Assembly: GCA_040901445.1 (NCBI GenBank)
Contig: JBBDYQ010000001.1
Location: forward strand, 62,001 to 126,000
Length of the DNA: 64,000 nt
Direction of reading: 5' to 3'
Source of the DNA: Thermoleophilaceae bacterium
GTDB lineage: Bacteria; Actinomycetota; Thermoleophilia; Solirubrobacterales; Thermoleophilaceae
Shown: positions 58,986 through 64,000 of the stretch, piece after piece
How positions within the stretch are numbered: the stretch's first letter is position 1
How the letters are laid out: the number at the start of each line of letters is the position of its first letter
Notes under the pieces: generated by a model
What the model was told of the DNA's origin: nothing
Database searches by the model: none
Seen by the model: only the letters and a program-made list of their open reading frames with translations
Position numbers and translations under genes: made by a program

Positions 58986-59570
58986 GTGCGCAGGGCATTC
59001 ACAGCAGTCGCGGCCATCGTGCTGGTGGTCGTGGTGGCCATCGGGCTCGCCAGCGCGGGCGGGGACGATGGCGAGGAGACCAGCACCGACAGCGGCCCGC
59101 CGCTGTCGGCTCAGCGCGCGGCGCTAGAGGCCGCCCCGGCCCCGCTCGCCGCGCTGCACGACCAGGCAGGCGAGCTGCTGGGCGGGGGCGCCGAGGCGTT
59201 CGAGGACCGCATCGAGGCGCTCGGGGGCTACCCCGTCGTCGTGAACAAGTGGGCGTCGTGGTGCGGCCCGTGCAGGCTGGAGTTCCCCCACTTCCGCAAC
59301 CAGGCGCTGAAGCGCGGCGCCGCGGTCGCGTTCATCGGGGTCAACTCCGCCGACAACGACGCCGACGCCCAGCGCTTCCTGGAGGAGCTGCCGGTGCCGT
59401 TCCCCTCCTACCGCGACCCCGAGTCCGAGGTGGCCGAGGTCTTCAAGGGCGTCGTGGCCTTCCCGACCACGGCGTTCTACGACTCCGACGGCGAGCTGGT
59501 CCACACCAAGCAGGGCCAGTACCGCACCGAGGCCGACCTGGCCGAGGACATCGAGCGCTACGCGAAGTAG
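58986..59570 (+). CDS. Exported TlpA/ResA-like thioredoxin
   Basis: A 194-residue protein with an N-terminal signal anchor (AVAAIVLVVVVAIGLASAG), a spacer and a TlpA-type thioredoxin domain with WCGPC at 92-96 in VVVNKWASWCGPCRLEFP and the cis-Pro region FPTTAFYD. Such proteins reduce extracytoplasmic disulfides, for example apocytochrome c cysteines, which would fit the Ccm genes 9 kb upstream, although they are not adjacent. GTG start. galT follows 8 bp downstream. Confidence 0.85.
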   Translation: MRRAFTAVAAIVLVVVVAIGLASAGGDDGEETSTDSGPPLSAQRAALEAAPAPLAALHDQAGELLGGGAEAFEDRIEALGGYPVVVNKWASWCGPCRLEFPHFRNQALKRGAAVAFIGVNSADNDADAQRFLEELPVPFPSYRDPESEVAEVFKGVVAFPTTAFYDSDGELVHTKQGQYRTEADLAEDIERYAK

Positions 59571-59578
59571 CACGGCCG

Positions 59579-60586
59579 TTGCCTGAGCTCCGAATCGACC
59601 CCCTGACCGGTCTGCGCACGATCGTGGCCGGAGACCGGGCCTCCCGTCCGGGCGGCGGCTTCGACGTGACCTCGCCGCCGCCGATCGATCCCGGCACCGA
59701 CCCCTTCCTCGAAGGCCACGAGGACCGCACACCACCCGAGGTTCACGCGCTGCGCCCCGACGGCGGCGGCCCGGACACCCCGGGCTGGCGCGTGCGCGTC
59801 GTGCCCAACCTGTACCCGGTGCTGGGGGCCGACGGCGAGCTCGGCGCCGCGGAGGCGGTGGACCCGCTCGAGGCCGGCAGCGGCGAGCCCAAGCTGTTCG
59901 CCGCCCGCCCCGCCGTGGGCGCGCACGAGGTCGTGGTGAACTCGCCGCGGCCGGTCACGTCCCTGGCCATGCTCGAGCCCGGCGAGGTCGCCACCGCCAT
60001 GGCCGTGTGGCGAGAGCGCATCCGCGCCCACACCGACGCCGCCTACGTGCACGTGATCGTGAACGAGGGACGGGAGGGCGGCGCCTCCCTGCCGCACACG
60101 CACGCGCAGCTGTACGCGCTGCCGTTCGTGCCCGCGGCCGTGGCACGCGAGCGCGAGCGCTTCACCGCCTACGCCGAGCGCACCCAGGGCCGCAACCTCG
60201 GCGAGGACCTGCTGCAGGAGGAGGTGCGGCTGCGCGAGCGCATCGTGGCGATCGACGACGAGGCCGTGGTCATCTGCCCGTTCGCCTCGCGCGTGCCCTT
60301 CCAGCTGCAGCTGCTCCCGCGGGCACCAAGGGCCCGCTTCGAGGACGACGGGCCGCTCGGGGCAGCCCTCCTCCACGGCGTGCTGGGCCGGCTCGAGCGG
60401 GTGCTCGGCGCCCTGCCGGCGCTGAACATGTGGGTGCGCACCGCGCCGCGCGGAGCCGAGTGGTTCTGCTGGCGCATCGACGTGCTTCCGCGCCTCACCC
60501 ACCTGGCGGGGCTCGAGATGGGCGTGGGGGTGAACCTCAACATCATGCCCCCGGAGCGCGCGGCCGAGCAGCTCCGCGACGTGTAG
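59579..60586 (+). CDS. galT: Galactose-1-phosphate uridylyltransferase family protein
   Basis: A 335-residue HIT-superfamily nucleotidyl transferase. The active-site segment is LPHTHAQLYALPFVP (H-x-H-x-Q), and the first domain contains PRPVTSLAMLEPGEV and ANLYPVL-like VVPNLYPVLG. GalT exchanges UMP between UDP-glucose and galactose-1-phosphate. Zinc cysteines of E. coli GalT are not evident, as in many actinobacterial members, so related sugar phosphates are possible substrates. Start is a TTG at 59579; the long upstream frame is a shadow. Confidence 0.85.
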   Translation: MPELRIDPLTGLRTIVAGDRASRPGGGFDVTSPPPIDPGTDPFLEGHEDRTPPEVHALRPDGGGPDTPGWRVRVVPNLYPVLGADGELGAAEAVDPLEAGSGEPKLFAARPAVGAHEVVVNSPRPVTSLAMLEPGEVATAMAVWRERIRAHTDAAYVHVIVNEGREGGASLPHTHAQLYALPFVPAAVARERERFTAYAERTQGRNLGEDLLQEEVRLRERIVAIDDEAVVICPFASRVPFQLQLLPRAPRARFEDDGPLGAALLHGVLGRLERVLGALPALNMWVRTAPRGAEWFCWRIDVLPRLTHLAGLEMGVGVNLNIMPPERAAEQLRDV

Positions 60587-60599
60587 CGTCCCCGCCGGC

Positions 60600-61211
60600 A
60601 TGGCGCCGTCCGACCGCCCCATCCCCCGCTTCGTGGCCGAGCCGCCGCAGGAGAAGATCCCCTACGGGCGCTGGGGGGAGGCGCTGGCCGAGCGCTTCCT
60701 GGACGAGTGCAGGACCCTGAAGGCCGACGAGGACCTCGGCGACCCGGGCGAGGTCTCCTGGTTCCCCGACCGCACCTACGCAGGCCGCACCTACGTTCCG
60801 GCCACCGCGCCCACGTCCACGGGCTTCGAGCTGTTCGGCTACGTGTCGTTCACCCGCGAGCACGAGGGCGCGGAGGCGCGCGAGTTTGCCGTCTTCGCCG
60901 ACTACACCGACGAGACCGCCGAGGCCAACCCGGACTGGCAGCTCGACCTTTGCGACCAGGAGATCGGCCACTGGCGCGGGCCGCAGGGCCGCTACGGCGA
61001 GATCACGCTCGTGTGGGGCACCGCGCTCGTGGCCAACGGCGTGGCGGCCACGGCCGAGCTCGGCCCCACCACCACCGACCAGTGCCCGCTCGAGGACGAC
61101 CGCTTCACGCTCGTCTCGCTCGACAACTACACGGGCGACCTGCTGGAGGTCCACCTGTTCGGCGGGGGCGGCGGCGAGCTGGCCTCGGAGTCCCTCTACG
61201 AGGACGAGTAG
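60600..61211 (+). CDS. Conserved-looking protein of unknown function
   Basis: A 203-residue soluble protein. It contains aromatic, mixed beta sequence (YGRWGEALAERFLDEC, SWFPDRTYAGRTYVPATAPT, FELFGYVSF, NPDWQLDLCDQEIGHWRG, LVSLDNYTGDLLEVHLF) and no membrane segments. TAGCGT, which starts with the galT stop codon, lies 10 nt before the ATG. I do not recognise the family; co-transcription with galT is likely. Its 3' end overlaps the convergent hydrolase gene by 16 bp. Confidence 0.65.
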   Translation: MAPSDRPIPRFVAEPPQEKIPYGRWGEALAERFLDECRTLKADEDLGDPGEVSWFPDRTYAGRTYVPATAPTSTGFELFGYVSFTREHEGAEAREFAVFADYTDETAEANPDWQLDLCDQEIGHWRGPQGRYGEITLVWGTALVANGVAATAELGPTTTDQCPLEDDRFTLVSLDNYTGDLLEVHLFGGGGGELASESLYEDE

Positions 61212-61987
61212 GCGGCGTCGGCGATCGCCCGTGCCGCTCGCTCGGCCCGCTGGAGCGCGGCGTCGCTCACCGATGTGTGCACCCAAGCCACGTCGCCCCA
61301 CGAGAGCCGCAGGACCTGGGCGCGCGGAAGTGCCCGCGCGAGGCGCTCCTGCTGCGCCCACGGGACGAACGGGTCACGGTGTCCGTTCAGGAGCAGCACG
61401 CGCGCACGGATGCGATGCGCCTGCCGGGCCGGGCTCATCGCCCGCAGCCGCCGCCGGCCGAACGCCTGGATCGCCCAGGCGCGCGTCTGCGCCGGACCCA
61501 GCCGCTGCGGGCCCGACGCGCCCCAGGCGGCATGGCGATGGATCGCCACCAGGTCCGTGGGCGCACCGCGCGCGACGACGCAGTCGACGCTGCGCCGTCG
61601 CACCGCCACCATCAGCGCGAGGTGGCCACCGGCCGAGCTGCCGGCCAGACAGACCGGCGTGTGCCGCCCGACGTGGCGGCGAACACGGTCGTAGACCCAG
61701 AGCACATCACCGAGCGCGTGCCGGCCCGGGCGGTAGGAGATGTTCAGAACCGTCCACCCACGCGCAGCCCAGGCCCGCGCGTGCGGCCGCTCGTGAGCGG
61801 CGGCTCCGGGCCCCGACGCGATCCAGGCGCCGCCGTGCATGGTGATGACGACCGCCCGGTGGCGATCGGGTCCGAGCGTCTCGACGAACGCCGGTGCCGC
61901 CAGGAGGCGAAGGGGGTGGGCGACCGCCGCCGCGGGCAGGCAGAGCCCGCTCATGGCGAGTACGGCGATGACCGGGGCGAGTCGCAT
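61196..61987 (-). CDS. Exported alpha/beta hydrolase (esterase-like)
   Basis: A protein of about 263 residues with a signal peptide (MRLAPVIAVLAMSGLCLPAAAVA). The hydrolase features are the oxyanion HGGAW motif in ITMHGGAWIA, the nucleophile elbow GSSAGG, the acid region NGHRDPFVPW and the late His in DVAWVHTSVSD. This is the HSL/BD-FAE-like esterase group acting on short acyl esters. The ATG at 61987 gives the best signal peptide; a GTG at 62011 is also possible. No operon partners. Confidence 0.8.
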   Translation of the reverse strand: MRLAPVIAVLAMSGLCLPAAAVAHPLRLLAAPAFVETLGPDRHRAVVITMHGGAWIASGPGAAAHERPHARAWAARGWTVLNISYRPGRHALGDVLWVYDRVRRHVGRHTPVCLAGSSAGGHLALMVAVRRRSVDCVVARGAPTDLVAIHRHAAWGASGPQRLGPAQTRAWAIQAFGRRRLRAMSPARQAHRIRARVLLLNGHRDPFVPWAQQERLARALPRAQVLRLSWGDVAWVHTSVSDAALQRAERAARAIADAAYSSS

Positions 61988-62084
61988 GCCCCGAGAACGG
62001 GCGCCCCACACCGGCGGTCAGAGACGATCGCCGGGAAATCGGACGGATGTCCGCGTCCTCTGGCGCGGGCTAAGGTTGCTGCGG

Positions 62085-62158
<74 letters not shown>

Positions 62159-62229
62159 TCCTCTATCGACTCGCGTTGAAGGGCGAGCCTGATGGCGACA
62201 TCCGGCAGCGCGATTGCCGGTTGCTGCGC

Positions 62230-62505
62230 TCAGCCACGTGCCGAGCCGGCACGGGCTGGATTGCGGCGGGCTTCTTCGTACAGGGGCTCCGGAGCCATCT
62301 CCGTGCCGTTCGGCCACGTGATGGTGCCGGCGTCGGGATCCACTGCAACCTGGGCGAAGTACGCCGGATCGCGCAAGGGCTCGAACACCCCACGCCACGC
62401 ACGCCCGGCGAAGTCGACATCGCCCACGGTCCCGTCCTCGAACGTCAGACGCAGGCCGTGCTCAGCGATGGCCTCAACCGCCGTGATGTCCACGAGGTGA
62501 TCCAC
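62230..62505 (-). CDS. DUF2442 domain protein (antitoxin-like)
   Basis: A 91-residue DUF2442 protein: LRLTFEDGTVGDVDF, then VFEPLRDPAYFAQVAVDP and TITWPNGTEMAPE. In intact loci it is the partner of a DUF4160 protein encoded just upstream, as here. The GTG at 62505 is preferred over the GTG at 62511 because it lies 7 nt after TAGCAT (62518-62513), whose TAG is the stop of the DUF4160 remnant. Function of the pair is not established; a toxin-antitoxin role has been suggested by organisation. Confidence 0.75.
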   Translation of the reverse strand: MDHLVDITAVEAIAEHGLRLTFEDGTVGDVDFAGRAWRGVFEPLRDPAYFAQVAVDPDAGTITWPNGTEMAPEPLYEEARRNPARAGSARG

Positions 62506-62515
62506 GGCCACAATG

Positions 62516-62749
62516 CTAGGGGAGCGGAGCGATCGCCTGGAGCGGCTCCTCCCGGCGCGCCCTCTCCCAGTTCGCCTCGAGCTCCTCGCGGTGGAGGCGC
62601 GCCCATTCAGCCACGAGCGTGAGGGCGCGGCGCGGCAGCGAGCCGGCGATGAGTTCGCCGTCGAGATCGATCGAAGCGGCTGCTGCTTCTCTCTTCTCTG
62701 TCGATCCAGCGGACAGGGCGGGATCGGGTGTCTTGCAGCCCTTTACCAT
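62516..62749 (-). pseudogene. 5'-truncated DUF4160 gene
   Basis: The C-terminal half is a good DUF4160 match (SIDLDGELIAGSLPRRALTL, VAEWARLHREELEANWERAR, PLQAIAPL). The usual N-terminal 25-30 residues, with an F-x-G-I start and a PPHFHA-type histidine motif, are missing; instead the frame begins at an ATG inside the operator of the vapB gene (MVKGCKTPDP…). The vapBC cassette therefore appears to have replaced the 5' end. A 77-residue product could still be made but would lack the conserved histidines. Confidence 0.65.
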
Positions 62750-62767
62750 TGCGCTAATGTGGTAAAG
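62741..62767. promoter_or_regulatory. VapB operator/promoter dyad
   Basis: CTTTACCA (62741-62748) and TGGTAAAG (62760-62767) are perfect 8-bp inverted arms with an 11-bp spacer. TAATGT (62755-62760), 9 nt before the vapB ATG, lies in the right half, so a bound VapB-VapC complex would block transcription. Confidence 0.75.
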
Positions 62768-62769
62768 CG

Positions 62770-62991
62770 ATGAGCAGGGTCTCGAGCAAGCATCAGGTGA
62801 CGATCCCCGTTCGAGTGTTGCGCGAGGCCGGCTTGGCCGCGGGCGACGATGTCGTGATCCGCGCATCTGGCCCGGGCCGGATCGAACTTGAGCGCGCGGA
62901 GGACTTGGTCAGCCGCTACGCGGGCAGCCTGCCGGCGGGCACCTACCCACCGGGCCACCTCGATGACCTACGCGGCGAGTGGCAGCAGTAG
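62770..62991 (+). CDS. AbrB-family antitoxin, VapB type
   Basis: A 73-residue swapped-hairpin DNA-binding protein: SRVSSKHQVTIPVRVLREAG, then GDDVVIRASGPGRIELER. The C-terminal tail (YPPGHLDDLRGEW) should wrap the toxin. It is transcribed with the PIN-domain gene, overlapping it by 13 bp, and its promoter contains an inverted repeat for autoregulation. Type II toxin-antitoxin module. Confidence 0.85.
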   Translation: MSRVSSKHQVTIPVRVLREAGLAAGDDVVIRASGPGRIELERAEDLVSRYAGSLPAGTYPPGHLDDLRGEWQQ

Positions 62992-63371
62992 CGCTCGACG
63001 CTGACGTCGTCATCGCGTTCCTCGACGCCGCGGACGACCAGCACGAGCGGGCGATCGACCAACTGCGACCGCGGTTGGCAGCTGGTGATGCCGTCCTCGT
63101 GAGCGCCAGTGTCTACGCGGAAGTGATGGTGCGTCCGCTGCAGCGTGGGAACGACGTCGAGGTCGACGCGTTTCTCGACGCGATCGATGCCACGGTGGTG
63201 GCCGTGGACCGCACACTGGCGCGTCGTGCCGCGCAACTGCGCGCGCGACATCGATCGCTGCGCCTGCCAGACGCGCTGTCACTCGCGACGGCCCTCGCCG
63301 CGGACGCCGAGCTGCTCACGTTGGACCACGGACTGCGCCGTATCGCGAACCGAGAGCGCCCGGCCACGTAA
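62979..63371 (+). CDS. PIN-domain ribonuclease toxin, VapC type
   Basis: A 130-residue PIN domain. Acidic active-site residues are visible: D near the start (ALDADVVIAFLD), E in SASVYAEVMVRP, D in RLPDALSLATAL and D near the end (LLTLDHGL). VapC toxins cut tRNA or rRNA when free of antitoxin. The GTG start lies inside the end of vapB. The pair sits where it truncates a DUF4160 gene. Confidence 0.85.
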   Translation: MAAVALDADVVIAFLDAADDQHERAIDQLRPRLAAGDAVLVSASVYAEVMVRPLQRGNDVEVDAFLDAIDATVVAVDRTLARRAAQLRARHRSLRLPDALSLATALAADAELLTLDHGLRRIANRERPAT

Positions 63372-63445
63372 CGCATCACTCCACGTCCACCGGGGCCGCT
63401 TCCTTGTGCTTCCCTCGTCTGTGCAGAGTTCTGTACACTTTGGTC

Positions 63446-63718
63446 ATGGCCAAGGTCGTCCCGTTCACCGAAGCCCGGGCCACGCTGAGCGACCTGCTCG
63501 ACGAGGTCAACGACCGCCACGAACACGTGGTGATCACCCGCAAGGGCCGTCCTGCGGGGGTGATGCTCTCGAGTGACGAGTACGAGGCGCTCGCGGAAAC
63601 GCTGGAGGTGCTCGAGGACGACGACACGCTCCAGGCGCTTCGAGACAGCGAGACGGATGTCCGGCACGGGCGCCTGCATACCCTCGACGAGGTGAGGCGC
63701 GAGCTCGGGCTTGGCTGA
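63446..63718 (+). CDS. Phd/YefM-family antitoxin
   Basis: A 90-residue antitoxin: AKVVPFTEARATLSDLLDEV, HVVITRKGRPAGVMLSSDEY, then a toxin-binding helical tail. ATG at 63446, 6 nt after TACACT, which lies within a TGTACA palindrome that may be the operator half. It overlaps the RelE-type toxin gene by 8 bp. Confidence 0.85.
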   Translation: MAKVVPFTEARATLSDLLDEVNDRHEHVVITRKGRPAGVMLSSDEYEALAETLEVLEDDDTLQALRDSETDVRHGRLHTLDEVRRELGLG

Positions 63719-63974
63719 TCTGCGGCTCACACGCCGCGCGAGAAACGATCTCGAGGCTCTTCCCGGGAAGGTGCGAGGAGCCGTTCTCGACACCCTCGGC
63801 GGGATCCAGGTTCATCCTCAGGCAGCGGGCAAGCCGCTCGTGGGGCGGCTGCGTGGCCTCTGGTCCACGCGGGTCGGGAGCTATCGGATCCTCTACACCA
63901 TCGACGACTCGGGCGGGATCGTCCGTGCGATCCGGCACCGCGCGGTGGCGTACGGCCGGCGGCGGCGGTCCTAG
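63711..63974 (+). CDS. RelE/ParE-family toxin
   Basis: An 87-residue toxin: LRLTRRARNDLEALP, HPQAAGKPLVGRLRGLWSTR, VGSYRILYTIDDSG and a basic C-terminus RAIRHRAVAYGRR. RelE members cleave mRNA in the ribosome; ParE members poison gyrase. The R-x-G-x-Y-R-I-L-Y segment fits RelE. Start is a TTG overlapping the antitoxin. Only 26 bp of sequence remain after its stop. Confidence 0.85.
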   Translation: MADLRLTRRARNDLEALPGKVRGAVLDTLGGIQVHPQAAGKPLVGRLRGLWSTRVGSYRILYTIDDSGGIVRAIRHRAVAYGRRRRS

Positions 63975-64000
63975 CTTGTTCGCGACCACAGGGCAGGATT

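Noticed and set aside
63985-64000. Possible T arm of a tRNA on the minus strand at the right edge
   Set aside because: The minus strand AATCCTGCCC resembles a T-arm end, but only 16 bases are visible and the acceptor would start with C; an ordinary coding end (N-P-A-L-W-S-R-T-S-stop) fits as well.

Overview
The window is very GC-rich (around 70% or more by eye) and densely coded, with short intergenic gaps, frequent GTG/TTG starts and many 4-bp stop/start overlaps. The gene content points to an actinomycete-like bacterium: an ECF41-type sigma factor with a SnoaL extension, a SARP/BTAD regulator, an MMPL transporter, several TetR regulators, two cytochromes P450, a Baeyer-Villiger-type monooxygenase, a WHAM-less set of housekeeping genes and mostly leaderless promoters. 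A deep-branching actinobacterial lineage such as Thermoleophilia/Solirubrobacterales is my inference, not something the sequence proves.

Layout. 0-5 kb: polX (cut by the left edge), a polyprenol-phosphate sugar transferase, trxA, a cupin and ileS. 5-13 kb: MarR, MerR and TetR regulators, a TetR/flavin-monooxygenase divergon, fumC, and an ECF41 sigma factor with its partner epimerase and its own recognisable promoter. 13-19 kb: a large SARP-type ATPase regulator flanked by two genes whose promoters carry the same direct-repeat site. 19-24 kb: an ilvB-like TPP enzyme coupled to a succinate-semialdehyde-type dehydrogenase, then a SpoIID-like secreted protein. 24-31 kb: MMPL exporter with TetR regulator, an ABC drug/lipid exporter operon, a P450 and ychF. 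31-38 kb: PAP2 phosphatase, methylmalonyl-CoA epimerase, LysE, a short ftsH, a DUF1385 protein, an M20 peptidase and a strip of gene remnants. 38-45 kb: rarA, acetyltransferase, aldehyde dehydrogenase, methyltransferase, and a cyclase-P450-TetR operon.

45-56 kb is a cofactor region: a precorrin-2 dehydrogenase-like protein, a HEPN/MNT toxin-antitoxin pair, moaC and a moaB/mogA-type gene, then a compact run ccmA-ccmB-ccmC-ccmD-hemA-hemC followed by a cobA-hemD fusion, a SAM-hydrolysing enzyme and birA. These genes jointly serve tetrapyrrole synthesis and cytochrome c maturation, with molybdenum-cofactor and biotin genes beside them. 56-64 kb: a large SF2 helicase, a TlpA-like thioredoxin, galT, an alpha/beta hydrolase, tRNA-Arg(CCT), and downstream of the tRNA a cluster of toxin-antitoxin modules, one of which interrupts an older DUF4160/DUF2442 pair.

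Regulatory architecture is the most striking feature. Twenty-six genes have a TANNNT hexamer 6-10 nt before the start codon and usually no Shine-Dalgarno sequence, and in seven tandem pairs the upstream stop codon supplies the first three bases of that hexamer. Several divergent promoters carry near-perfect dyads that can be assigned to the adjacent regulator.
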